DNA of 10,238 nt from Anaerobacillus sp. (GCA_007118195.1 SKSA01000029.1:1-10238); one strand, 5' to 3'; numbered from the stretch's first letter, positions 1 to 6,995 are shown. The notes: generated by a model from the letters alone, not told the origin. Program-made: numbers and translations.

Positions 1-42
1 ACCTCAAACCTCAAACCTCAAACCTCAAACCTCAAAACTCAA
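1..42. repeat. Heptanucleotide tandem repeat (5 perfect copies plus 1 variant)
   Basis: Five perfect head-to-tail copies of ACCTCAA (TTGAGGT on the minus strand) fill 1-35, and a one-base variant, AACTCAA, fills 36-42. The array is cut by the left edge of the window, so its full length is unknown. It straddles the 3' end of the adjacent minus-strand ATP-grasp gene: the TGA stop (32-34) lies in the copy at 29-35, and the last residues (Phe-Glu-Phe) are encoded by the variant copy and its flank. Copies beyond the stop can change in number without altering the protein. Confidence 0.9.
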
Positions 43-1282
43 ACCCCGCATCTTCATAAAAACATTGCACTAATCCATGCAGAGCTTTTTCTTGGATATG
101 AGGTTCGTCAAATTTCATTGGCTTTGAATTTACTTCAAATAGCCAAATGCCATTTTTTTGATCAACGCCTAAGTCGATCGAAAACTCGCATAAGTAGCCA
201 TACGTTCGTTCTAGTTGGTAGGCGATCATTGTTGCAAGGTCATTTACAGTATCCATGTTAAGTTGATCAAGCACGTTTTCTAATGGGAGAATGCTCCCAC
301 CTTTCGGAACATGTGTTGTCACTGAATTTTCCCCTGCACAACGTACGCCAATACCGCTAATGCGCCATACATCTTTCAAGCGCTGCACGAGAATCCTGAA
401 GTCAAAAGGTCGACCTTCAAATTGTGATAGCATTATTTTTTCTTGAATTATGACCTTACGTTTTTTAAAGCGCTGTTTTATCTCAGCCCACACTTCGTCT
501 AAACAAGCATATTGCTGTTTTTTCGAATTGGTCGCCAATTCATAGCCAGCGTCAAACGCTGTTATAACGACGATGCCGTCACCACGATTGCTAAGAGTAG
601 GTTTTATGAATACTGCCCCATACTGCTGCAACCACTTGTTGAGTTGATTTTTACTAGTTAATACATCCGTTTTCGGTAAATGTTCTGCGATCTTAAGGTT
701 TGTTCGTAGATGTGTGTACGTTTCCCATTTTTCAAAAAAATGAGGGTTATAAAACGGAATGGCGTACTTACGAGCTAAAGCTCTTACAGTCGCCATCCCT
801 TTCCCACGTTCAGCTTTATATGATGCGACGCGATTATAAATAATGTCAGGAAGGGGAAATTGCATTTCTTTCCATTTTCCGTCATCAAATAAATACCCGT
901 CTACCACATTATGATGAACCCCTTCAGGTGTCATGACAAAAGAAATTCCACCGTAACTTTGTAAATAATGTTGGATCCTTTTAAATGTGGTTCGATTACC
1001 GTAAAAATCTCTCCGATTTTCTTTACTCGTCAAAATGCCAATAAGTGGACCTACTTTATCACCGACTTTTTTTACATAAAAGCGATCACCTAGAGAAATT
1101 TCCGAGCGATCACCTGGAGAAATTTCCGAGCTGTCACCTGAAGTTTTTTTTACATAAAAGCTTTTACCTGAAGGGTTTTTCTGATTTATAATTGGAAGTT
1201 GATTTTTTCCAATCACTAGCTTTTCTTGACAATCACTTTTCCATTTTTTTCTTTTATCATCGTAAAAAATGTTCATTGGCAT
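32..1282 (-). CDS. YheC/YheD-family ATP-grasp protein, fourth gene of the array
   Basis: A 416-residue ATP-grasp protein of the YheC/D spore-coat-associated family. Visible landmarks are GPLIGILTS (78-86), IYNR (148-151), FFEKWETY (182-189), the ATP-binding lysine strand and loop FIKPTLSNRGDGI (225-237), RPFDFRILVQ (291-300), VTTHVPKGG (321-329), EFSIDLGVDQ (366-375) and the metal-binding FEVNSKP (382-388). The family is thought to use ATP to activate a carboxylate; its substrate is unknown. The region before residue 78 is shorter than in its YheD-like neighbours. It contains a duplicated FYVKK block and 8-residue GDxSEIS repeats. The start overlaps the previous gene by 26 bp with only a weak ribosome site (AGAG), so translational coupling is likely. 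A second ATG at 1276 (MNIFYDD) is an equally possible start. The glycine loop reads SNRGDG instead of the GSxG seen in the three sister proteins. No terminator is visible before the window edge. Confidence 0.85.
   Translation of the reverse strand: MPMNIFYDDKRKKWKSDCQEKLVIGKNQLPIINQKNPSGKSFYVKKTSGDSSEISPGDRSEISLGDRFYVKKVGDKVGPLIGILTSKENRRDFYGNRTTFKRIQHYLQSYGGISFVMTPEGVHHNVVDGYLFDDGKWKEMQFPLPDIIYNRVASYKAERGKGMATVRALARKYAIPFYNPHFFEKWETYTHLRTNLKIAEHLPKTDVLTSKNQLNKWLQQYGAVFIKPTLSNRGDGIVVITAFDAGYELATNSKKQQYACLDEVWAEIKQRFKKRKVIIQEKIMLSQFEGRPFDFRILVQRLKDVWRISGIGVRCAGENSVTTHVPKGGSILPLENVLDQLNMDTVNDLATMIAYQLERTYGYLCEFSIDLGVDQKNGIWLFEVNSKPMKFDEPHIQEKALHGLVQCFYEDAGFEF
1067..1161 (-). repeat. Nested tandem duplication inside the fourth ATP-grasp gene
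   Basis: Two near-identical 24-bp units lie head to tail at 1082-1105 and 1106-1129, differing at one base, with a partial third unit at 1130-1143. They are bracketed by an identical 17-bp sequence, TTTTTTTACATAAAAGC, at 1067-1083 and 1145-1161, spaced exactly 78 bp (26 codons) apart. The protein therefore carries FYVKK twice (residues 42-46 and 68-72) with the octads SGDSSEIS, PGDRSEIS and a partial LGDR between them. Everything stays in frame, and the near-identity suggests recent expansion. Confidence 0.9.
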
Positions 1283-2654
1283 TCACGAGCTCTGGTTGTT
1301 TTTCAACGGATTGTTTAAATAGAAAAACTGCATATTCAAGTGGAAGTCTTCGTGATTGCAAGTCATCTGCTTTTAACTTCGGATGAGCAAAAATCGTCCT
1401 ACCAGGTTTTGAATTGGCCTCAAACATCCAAACATGTTCATTTTGATCGACACCGATGTCAAATCCGATCTCTCCAATAAACCCTGGCATTTTTTTATCG
1501 ATTTTTTTACTTAATAAAAGGGCAGTACTGTGCAACTTTTTAATGATTGCTGGATTAGCACCGATATCATGAAGGAGTTCCTTTACCGTTTTTACTTCAC
1601 CTCCACTTTTCACATGTGTCGTAATACTTCCAGTTCCTGAAATTTTTGCGGCGATCGCACTTACACACCATTTTCCATCTTCAGCTTTATTCGTGTGAAT
1701 ACGGAAATCAATAGGATTGTTGTTCCATTTCAATAAATCAATTCCTTGCTGAGCGATCATCCCCTCTAGGCCATAAGGAAACTGGTGACGTAGCAGCCTT
1801 TTTAACGAAGAATACCTTCTAAGTCGGTTTTCTTCGTTTTTGCGGAAACGACAATAAACGAGTGGTTCATCCTGTTTTTGAATAAGCTGTTGAATTCCTA
1901 ACCCAAGACTGCCGTTAGCGGGCTTTATATACACTTGTTGGTGGCCTTCTAGTAACTCTTGTATATCGCTAAAGGAAGGTTGGAAGAAACTTTTTGGTAA
2001 ATGCTTACGAGCTGTCTCATCATCGATAAGTATTTGATGAATATCCCATTTGTTAAAAAATCCAGGGTTAAACCAAGGAATATCATATTCTGTTTGCAGG
2101 CGATTTTTTACTTGTTTGGAAAACTCTAAACTTTCTACTTTTCGATTAGGGAGGCGGTCGTAAACGACATTTGGAAGAGGAACCTTAGTTTGCTTCCAAC
2201 CGTCTTCCGTATAAAAATACCCGTTGATGGTACCTTCGTCCCAATCAATTTGATGTGCACCAAACACAAAGTAAAAAGCGCCAACTTTTTGTTGAACAGA
2301 TAGTAGCTTTGCAAAAAATAGAGAACGTTCGCCAATTGGTCGTAAATTAAATTGTGTAAAACCAGCGGTGAAAATCCCGACGAGTGGCCCAATATATAGC
2401 GCCTGATCTTTTTGTAATAAGTTAATCAATCCTTCATGAGGGATCAGTAGTTGTTCCCATAAATCACTAGAAAGCAAATACTCATCTTTCTTTTCAGGGT
2501 GAGGAGCAACTTTGCACGGAACAGTTTTTGCGCCAAATGAAAGGGTGTTAGGAAACTGAACCGTTTCGACAAACTGCTTAAATAATTCAATTGGGACATA
2601 GATCGTCGCCGATGGATCTTCTTGTTTTTTTAGTGGTAGTGCTTGTTGATTCAT
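1257..2654 (-). CDS. YheD-like ATP-grasp spore coat-associated protein, third gene of the array
   Basis: A 465-residue YheC/D-family ATP-grasp protein with the full N-terminal domain of about 85 residues. That domain has the pattern LSFGAKTVPCKV followed by YLLSSDLWEQLLIP, which matches the FG...IP layout of the first gene in the array. Core landmarks are IGPLVGIFT (88-96), VYDRLPNRK (164-172), FFNKWD (199-204), YIKPANGSLGLGI (242-254), QQGIDL (302-307), IDFRI (315-319), ITTHVKSGGE (344-353), GEIGFDIGVDQ (394-404) and FEANSKPGR (411-419). Two positions differ from its sisters: NPIDFR in place of RP[FL]D[FL]R, and EANSKP in place of EVNSKP; the metal-binding Glu and Asn are kept. The start ATG overlaps the preceding gene's TGA (ATGA, 4 bp). 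An AGGGAG ribosome site at 2665-2670 lies 10 nt upstream, inside the preceding coding sequence. The product probably acts in the mother cell during coat assembly, by family association only. Confidence 0.88.
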   Translation of the reverse strand: MNQQALPLKKQEDPSATIYVPIELFKQFVETVQFPNTLSFGAKTVPCKVAPHPEKKDEYLLSSDLWEQLLIPHEGLINLLQKDQALYIGPLVGIFTAGFTQFNLRPIGERSLFFAKLLSVQQKVGAFYFVFGAHQIDWDEGTINGYFYTEDGWKQTKVPLPNVVYDRLPNRKVESLEFSKQVKNRLQTEYDIPWFNPGFFNKWDIHQILIDDETARKHLPKSFFQPSFSDIQELLEGHQQVYIKPANGSLGLGIQQLIQKQDEPLVYCRFRKNEENRLRRYSSLKRLLRHQFPYGLEGMIAQQGIDLLKWNNNPIDFRIHTNKAEDGKWCVSAIAAKISGTGSITTHVKSGGEVKTVKELLHDIGANPAIIKKLHSTALLLSKKIDKKMPGFIGEIGFDIGVDQNEHVWMFEANSKPGRTIFAHPKLKADDLQSRRLPLEYAVFLFKQSVEKQPELVNANEHFLR

Positions 2655-3724
2655 GTAAATTCAACTCCCTTTTTAAGCTGTAAAAATAAACAATAGTGAA
2701 TAGGCGCTTTCGCTAAAAGTTTTTCTTTGTCTGGAAAACTAGTGGTAATTACTTTTCTACCTGGCTTTGAATTAACTTCAAGTAGCCAAAGCTTTCCTGT
2801 TTGATCAAAGCCAAAATCTAACCCTAATTCAAATAATGGATAGTGATTTTCTAGAACTTTTGGAATGCGCTCCAGTAATTCGTTGATATTTTTTTGTAGG
2901 ACCACTTGGTCTTTTCTCGATAAGGAACGAAGCCACTTTTGGTAAGGAACAATTTTGCCTCCACTTGCTAAGTTCGAAGTGAAATCACCCACTTTTCCAG
3001 CGCGAATACCTCTACCGATTTCTCCCCACTGTCCTCGTTCATCTTTTTGTAAAAAAACTCGTAAATCGAAGGGACGCTGCTCATCGTTTGTTAAAGATAA
3101 AAACGGTTGTAGCAAATATTTATATCGTTTCGAAATTTTATATAAAAGGTGTTTAACTTGTTTTTCTGTGACTTTTTTATAAAAATGCTGATTTTCTTTT
3201 TTAGCAAGAAGAGAAAAGGAGCGCTCTTCTTTTGCTAAAACAAAAATTCCTTTTCCTTGTGAGCCGCTCATAGGTTTTAATAAAACAGAATGATCATTTT
3301 CAAACATAGTAAAAACTTGCTCGTCATCTATTAGAAGTTCTGTTTTAGGTAAAAAAGAATGAATGATGTGATCCTCTTTTAATAGGTTATATACGAACCA
3401 TTTATTAGGAAGCCCGTGCCCTAAAAACACGACATCAGCCTGTGATTTTAGCCAAGACACATACGGGAAATGCTTTTTATAAACGACTTCATTTTCATAA
3501 AAGCAACGGTCATAAATAAATAAGGGGATCGAAAAACAGTTATTTACCCATCGATTAGATGTTGGACAAAACTTTTTCCCCTTAACAACTTTCTGGTTAA
3601 GATCGATATCTGTAGGTGAAAAAAGGTAAATATCCATGCCCTCTTTTGAGCCGGCTATAGCAATATCCTTGAAATATTGTAGCTCTTGCTGTAGATTGGT
3701 TACTAATAATCCAAGTTTGCTCAT
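2651..3724 (-). CDS. yheC: YheC-like ATP-grasp spore coat-associated protein, second gene of the array
   Basis: A 357-residue protein, close to the length I recall for B. subtilis YheC (about 363). Unlike the other three products it has no N-terminal accessory domain and begins directly at the first core strand, KLGLLVTN (3-10). Core motifs are YDRC (71-74), NKWF (107-110), LLKPMSGSQGKGI (148-160), QRPFDLRV (216-223), SNLASGGK (250-257), ELGLDFGFDQ (299-308) and LEVNSKPGR (315-323). All expected ATP-binding and metal-binding positions (Lys150, the Gly loop, Glu316, Asn318) are present, so it should be an active ATP-dependent ligase. The substrate is unknown. A strong site, AGGAGGGAGAGG (3736-3747), overlaps the TAG stop of the preceding gene, and its AGAGG part is 11 nt from the ATG. 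The yheC assignment rests on length and architecture; the gene order differs from B. subtilis, where I recall yheC next to yheB. Confidence 0.88.
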   Translation of the reverse strand: MSKLGLLVTNLQQELQYFKDIAIAGSKEGMDIYLFSPTDIDLNQKVVKGKKFCPTSNRWVNNCFSIPLFIYDRCFYENEVVYKKHFPYVSWLKSQADVVFLGHGLPNKWFVYNLLKEDHIIHSFLPKTELLIDDEQVFTMFENDHSVLLKPMSGSQGKGIFVLAKEERSFSLLAKKENQHFYKKVTEKQVKHLLYKISKRYKYLLQPFLSLTNDEQRPFDLRVFLQKDERGQWGEIGRGIRAGKVGDFTSNLASGGKIVPYQKWLRSLSRKDQVVLQKNINELLERIPKVLENHYPLFELGLDFGFDQTGKLWLLEVNSKPGRKVITTSFPDKEKLLAKAPIHYCLFLQLKKGVEFT

Positions 3725-3745
3725 GAGTGATTGAACCTCTCCCTC

Positions 3746-5116
3746 CTAATTTCTTTTCAGAGGATATCCGGATAAGTAAGTTAAATAAGCAATAACTGCT
3801 CTAGTGGAAGGACGTATTTGCTCAGTTATTTCAATAGAATCTGATTTTGATGGTTTGGAATTAACTTCGATAATCCAGAGTTTTCCTTTTTTATCTAGTG
3901 CAATATCAATTCCTAATTCGCCAAAAAGCCCTTCATAATTATCACTAATTAAAGTAGCTACCTCAATGGCTAACTCCCCCATTAATTTGACGTATTGTTT
4001 CGCGAGTTTTTCATCATATAACTGTGATAAAACATCAAGAGGCCGCTTTTGCTCACCTCCTTTTGCAAGGTTTGATACGATTTTTTCCCTCTGAGAAATT
4101 CTTGCCACTGATGAAACCACTTTCCATTTTTGGTCTGAATTTTTTATACAAAGGATCCGAAAGTCAAGTGGACGGTCGTCAATATGAATCAGGTCAATTC
4201 CTTCTTGGATAATAAAGGGCTGATTATTTAGACGGTCACATAACCGTTGATAAAGGAGATAGCTTGAGCGAAAATGATTACGAACTTCTTGGGAAAAGGA
4301 CGAATAGTTAACGACGTAACGATTTTTATCGGTTTCAATTCGTAAAATTTGCCGACCTTGACTACCAAAGACCGGTTTTACGAAAATACAATTATAAATA
4401 GTAAGCTTTTCAATAAAAGTTTCATAATCATTAAAAAGAGTTGTATTTGGTAAATATGGAAGCATTTCTGGGAAACTTATTAACGTATTATGGGTCTCCC
4501 ATTTATCTAAGAAACAGTGATTAAAATAAGGAATATTTTTCTCTTGTAAAAATGCTGAAAATTGCTGAAAAGGTTTTGTCGATTCAAAATTACGTGATCC
4601 GATGCGATTGTATATGGCATTAGGAATCGGAAATAAACCTTGCTGCCATTTGCTATTTTCAAATAAATAGCCATGAAACTGTCCATCCCACTTGTTGAAC
4701 GGTTTCACATAGAAAAAAATATGATTTTGTTTCGCAAACCGTGTCATTTCTTCAAAAAAAGGCGTCATACTACCAAATTTCACGTCTTCATGATACATTT
4801 GGTTCGTGACACAACAAATGATTGGACCTAGTTTAAGTGTATTCTCCTCCTGTTTATATAGACAATGTATTGGAAATATTTCAAAAGGAATAGAGAATTT
4901 TTTTGCAAGCTCGGGAGTAATCTCAATCGTTGGTAATTTATAGGGGGGAGTCTCAACAATACATACGTCCTCTATCTGATTACCAAACTGCAAGGAGATA
5001 GTTTCCCCATCAGTAATCGCCCACTTTTTACATAAAGATCGAGCTATTTTTATATGATCATTATTTTTAAAAACACTATTTTTATCTGTTTGAACGATAA
5101 TTTTTTTCATGAACAT
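3746..5116 (-). CDS. yheD: YheD-like ATP-grasp spore coat-associated protein, first gene of the array
   Basis: A 456-residue protein, about the length I recall for B. subtilis YheD (about 453). Residues 1-95 form an N-terminal beta-rich domain (SLQFGNQIEDVCIV, then IEITPELAKKFSIP). The ATP-grasp core follows with LGPIICCVT (96-104), IYNRIGSR (168-175), DKWETHN (204-210), FVKPVFGSQGRQI (245-257), IQEGIDL (303-309), RPLDFRI (315-321), NLAKGGE (349-355), GELGIDIALD (399-408) and IEVNSKPS (416-423). YheD of B. subtilis is, from memory, a coat-associated protein forming rings around the forespore under mother-cell control. The exact reaction is unknown. The start is ATG 5116 or ATG 5110 (MKKIIVQ); a GAGTGAT site upstream suits 5116 slightly better. 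It is the promoter-proximal gene of the array and is divergent from yheB. Whether this gene or the third one is the true yheD orthologue cannot be settled by eye. Confidence 0.87.
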   Translation of the reverse strand: MFMKKIIVQTDKNSVFKNNDHIKIARSLCKKWAITDGETISLQFGNQIEDVCIVETPPYKLPTIEITPELAKKFSIPFEIFPIHCLYKQEENTLKLGPIICCVTNQMYHEDVKFGSMTPFFEEMTRFAKQNHIFFYVKPFNKWDGQFHGYLFENSKWQQGLFPIPNAIYNRIGSRNFESTKPFQQFSAFLQEKNIPYFNHCFLDKWETHNTLISFPEMLPYLPNTTLFNDYETFIEKLTIYNCIFVKPVFGSQGRQILRIETDKNRYVVNYSSFSQEVRNHFRSSYLLYQRLCDRLNNQPFIIQEGIDLIHIDDRPLDFRILCIKNSDQKWKVVSSVARISQREKIVSNLAKGGEQKRPLDVLSQLYDEKLAKQYVKLMGELAIEVATLISDNYEGLFGELGIDIALDKKGKLWIIEVNSKPSKSDSIEITEQIRPSTRAVIAYLTYLSGYPLKRN

Positions 5117-5170
5117 TATGGATCACTCATTTACTAAAATTTTTCATGATATAGGCGTTTGTTGATATCG

Positions 5171-5196
5171 TATCCTATGTTATTTTTGATGTATGT
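5171..5196 (-). promoter_or_regulatory. Candidate SigK-type promoter for the ATP-grasp array
   Basis: On the minus strand, CATAGGATA (5171-5179) matches the SigK -10 pattern CATANNNTA exactly. An AC dinucleotide at 5195-5196, 15 bases upstream, sits where the short SigK -35 is expected. Transcription would start roughly 50 bases before the first ATP-grasp gene. The pattern is short and could occur by chance. It is plausible because the downstream family belongs to late mother-cell gene expression. Confidence 0.3.
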
Positions 5197-5220
5197 GTGA
5201 AAAAATGATTCGTGATATGA
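5192..5220 (-). promoter_or_regulatory. Candidate SigE-type promoter for the ATP-grasp array
   Basis: On the minus strand, TCATATC (5214-5220) matches 6 of 7 positions of the SigE -35 pattern KMATATT. It is followed after 14 bases by CACACATA (5192-5199), which matches 6 of 8 positions of CATACAHT. Spacing is right for SigE. An alternative -10, CATACATC (5189-5196), matches better but would need an 18-base spacer. The site lies in the 165-bp divergent gap between the array and yheB. I saw no convincing SigA promoter for yheB in the same gap. Confidence 0.35.
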
Positions 5221-5281
5221 ATGTTTTGTTGAATAAGATGTCACGTAAAGGACAAGCAAAGAAAAAGAGGAGTGAACAAAA

Positions 5282-6418
5282 GTGACAACTTTGTTTTTGA
5301 TTGGCACGATGGTTGTTGTTGGTGCTTTAATCGGTGGTATCACCAATTCTATTGCCATAAAAATGTTATTTAGACCATATAAAGCAATTTATATTGGGAA
5401 GTGGCGCGTTCCATTTACCCCGGGCTTAATTCCGAAACGCAGGGTTGAGTTAGCAGAACAACTAGGAAAACTTGTTACCACCCATTTACTGACTGCTGAA
5501 GGGTTAAAAAAGAAGCTAGAAAGTTCAGTATTTATGACTGAGATAACCGAGTGGTTAAAAAAAGAAGTGAAGCATTTATTAAGAAGTAATGAAAATATCA
5601 CCTCGGTGATCGAAAGATGGTTCGGAATGCCGGATGGCAAGCAAAAGATTGAGCGTAAAGTTGAAGCGTGGCTAGATAATAAAAGTAACGAACTATTAAC
5701 AGAACTTAGACCTAAACTTGTAGGAGAGGTAATACCGGAAAACTTAAATGAAAAACTTGAACAATATATCCCTGAACTAACGTCTATTTTCATTGAAAAA
5801 GGAAAAAAGTATTTTGAAAGTGAAGATGGAATGGAACGTTTAAGTCATATGGTTGACCGTTTCTTATCGGGAAGGGGTACATTAGGTGGTATGGTTTCGA
5901 TGTTTTTAGGAAATGAACGATTGGTAGATAAAATTCAACCAGAAATTATTAAAATGTTCAACGATGAAGGTACACATGAACTAGTTGAGGTTTTTATTAG
6001 AAAAGAATGGGAAAAGCTTAAACAGCTAAAGCTGGAAGAAATAGAAGAGCATATTGACTTAGAGGAAATTGTTCATTTTTTGAAGGAGAAAGTAAAGACG
6101 AATGTTCCAATGCATTATTTAGATCAGCCGTTTCACGAATGGACCCACCAATATGAACAGCAAATGATCAACGATTTAACACCGAAGTTTGTGAAAAAAA
6201 TTGGACAAGCCACCTCTCGTGAATTAGTTCATCTATTAAAGAAGCTACAATTAGAAGACGTTGTAAAATCTCAAGTGGAACAGTTTTCAGTAAGCCGACT
6301 TGAGGATATGGTATTGTCGATTTCTAGAAGAGAGTTTAAGCTCATTACTTATTTAGGCGCAATCTTAGGTGGGCTGATCGGTCTTTTTCAAGGAATTATA
6401 TTAATTTTTCTTCGATAA
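5282..6418 (+). CDS. yheB: YheB, UPF0754 (DUF445) membrane protein
   Basis: A 378-residue DUF445-family protein, close to the roughly 377 residues I recall for B. subtilis YheB. It has one N-terminal membrane segment (about 4-25) containing the family hallmark GGITNSIAIKMLFRP (18-32), followed by PFTPGLIPKRR (44-54). A long, charged, mostly helical middle region comes next, with many Glu and Lys and likely amphipathic or coiled-coil stretches. A C-terminal membrane segment lies at about 355-377 (LITYLGAILGGLIGLFQG onward). Both ends are therefore anchored with a large soluble domain between them. The molecular function is unknown. The start is GTG at 5282, set by AGAGGAGTGA at 5266-5275 with a 6-base spacer. 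It is transcribed away from the ATP-grasp array and followed 120 bp later by yheA, with no terminator visible between them. Confidence 0.93.
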   Translation: MTTLFLIGTMVVVGALIGGITNSIAIKMLFRPYKAIYIGKWRVPFTPGLIPKRRVELAEQLGKLVTTHLLTAEGLKKKLESSVFMTEITEWLKKEVKHLLRSNENITSVIERWFGMPDGKQKIERKVEAWLDNKSNELLTELRPKLVGEVIPENLNEKLEQYIPELTSIFIEKGKKYFESEDGMERLSHMVDRFLSGRGTLGGMVSMFLGNERLVDKIQPEIIKMFNDEGTHELVEVFIRKEWEKLKQLKLEEIEEHIDLEEIVHFLKEKVKTNVPMHYLDQPFHEWTHQYEQQMINDLTPKFVKKIGQATSRELVHLLKKLQLEDVVKSQVEQFSVSRLEDMVLSISRREFKLITYLGAILGGLIGLFQGIILIFLR

Positions 6419-6452
6419 TTTAGGTTATGGGTTTTATTTCAGTACGCAAAAA

Positions 6453-6497
6453 TGGTATAGTCGTGAAGGAGTATTATTTAAAGCCAATTACTATAAT
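6453..6497 (+). promoter_or_regulatory. Possible yheA promoter elements (-10 boxes without a clear -35)
   Basis: In the yheB-yheA gap there is an exact TATAAT at 6492-6497 and an extended -10-like TGGTATAGT at 6453-6461. Neither has a good TTGACA-like box at 16-18 bases: the second has TTTATT at 6433-6438, a 3 of 6 match. In an AT-rich gap an isolated TATAAT is weak evidence. It may let yheA be expressed independently of yheB. Confidence 0.25.
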
Positions 6498-6522
6498 AAA
6501 AAAAAGTGATAGGCAAAATCTT

Positions 6523-6528
6523 GGGAGG
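6523..6528 (+). promoter_or_regulatory. Ribosome binding site that fixes the yheA start
   Basis: GGGAGG lies 10 bases before the ATG at 6539. An upstream in-frame GTG at 6506 would put this site inside the coding region and add 11 residues not expected for the family, so the ATG is preferred. Confidence 0.8.
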
Positions 6529-6538
6529 TTTTTATTCA

Positions 6539-6889
6539 ATGTCAAACGCTTATGATAAAGCAAAAGAGTTAGGTAGTGTATTAAAAGAGAGCGATGAATT
6601 CAAACAATTAGCAGAACTTCATAATAAGGTGAACGAAGATGAGCAAGCAAAGCAAATGCTTGATAATTTCCGTGCAATCCAAATGGAACTTCAACAAAAG
6701 CAAATGCAAGGCATGGAGCTTTCTGAAGAAGAAATTCAAAAAGCACAAAGTGTTTTTGAACTTGTTCAACAACATGAGCTTATTTCAAAGCTAATGGAAG
6801 CAGAGCAACGTATGAGCCAATTAATTGGTGACATTAACAAAATTATTGCTGAGCCACTAGAAGAATTATACGGCATGGGCCAAGAATAA
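6539..6889 (+). CDS. yheA: YheA, UPF0342 / YlbF-family helical protein
   Basis: From ATG 6539 the protein is 116 residues (MSNAYDKAKELG...), matching the roughly 117 residues I recall for B. subtilis YheA. It is all-helical and charged, with the family signatures QLQQK-like LQQKQMQGMELSEEEIQKAQ in the middle and LVQQHELISKLMEAEQR, then IGDINKIIAEPLEELYG, at the C-terminus. It belongs to the UPF0342/YlbF-like group of small cytoplasmic proteins. YlbF and YmcA paralogues bind RNase Y and affect competence and sporulation, but YheA itself has no firm function. It follows yheB and is closed by the terminator at 6901-6932. Confidence 0.93.
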   Translation: MSNAYDKAKELGSVLKESDEFKQLAELHNKVNEDEQAKQMLDNFRAIQMELQQKQMQGMELSEEEIQKAQSVFELVQQHELISKLMEAEQRMSQLIGDINKIIAEPLEELYGMGQE

Positions 6890-6900
6890 AAGAAAGATTT

Positions 6901-6932
6901 AAAAAGAGTCAGACATTTGTCTGGCTTTTTTT
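6901..6932 (+). terminator. Rho-independent terminator after yheA
   Basis: AGTCAGACA (6907-6915) pairs with TGTCTGGCT (6918-6926), giving about 8 stable pairs with one G-U and a 4-base loop. A run of seven T follows (6926-6932) and a run of A precedes it. It begins 12 bases after the yheA stop. Confidence 0.88.
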
Positions 6933-6995
6933 GTTGGTTAGTGTTAGTTGCTTAGTGGTTCGTTGGAAAGCCGAAAGTTTGAAAGTTGGAAAAAC
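6933..6995 (+). repeat. Degenerate 7-8 bp periodic repeat downstream of yheA
   Basis: Two 14-base units, GTTGGTTAGTGTTA (6933-6946) and GTTGCTTAGTGGTT (6947-6960), agree at 11 of 14 positions. They are followed by a run of GAAAG-led units: GAAAGCC (6966-6972), GAAAGTTT (6973-6980), GAAAGTTG (6981-6988) and GAAAAAC (6989-6995). The result is a decayed simple repeat of about 7-8 bp immediately after a terminator. It is reminiscent of the 7-bp array at the other end of the window, though the unit sequence differs. Confidence 0.6.

Noticed and set aside
1192..1386. Short plus-strand frame over the junction of the third and fourth ATP-grasp genes
   Set aside because: It is antisense to two real genes whose family motifs are clear, and has no ribosome site. 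The other short frames inside the array (2135-2392, 2955-3182, 4024-4212) were rejected for the same reasons.
5134..5358. 74-codon minus-strand frame across the divergent gap and the yheB start
   Set aside because: It overlaps the yheB start and the putative promoters, shows no domain, and its composition looks like translated non-coding DNA.
5389..5793. 134-codon open frame on the minus strand inside yheB
   Set aside because: It is antisense to a well-supported DUF445 gene, rich in Ser, Phe and Leu as expected for a shadow frame, and lacks a ribosome site.
6506..6538. GTG at 6506 as the start of yheA
   Set aside because: No ribosome site precedes it; GGGAGG lies inside this extension and points to the ATG at 6539, which also gives the usual family length.
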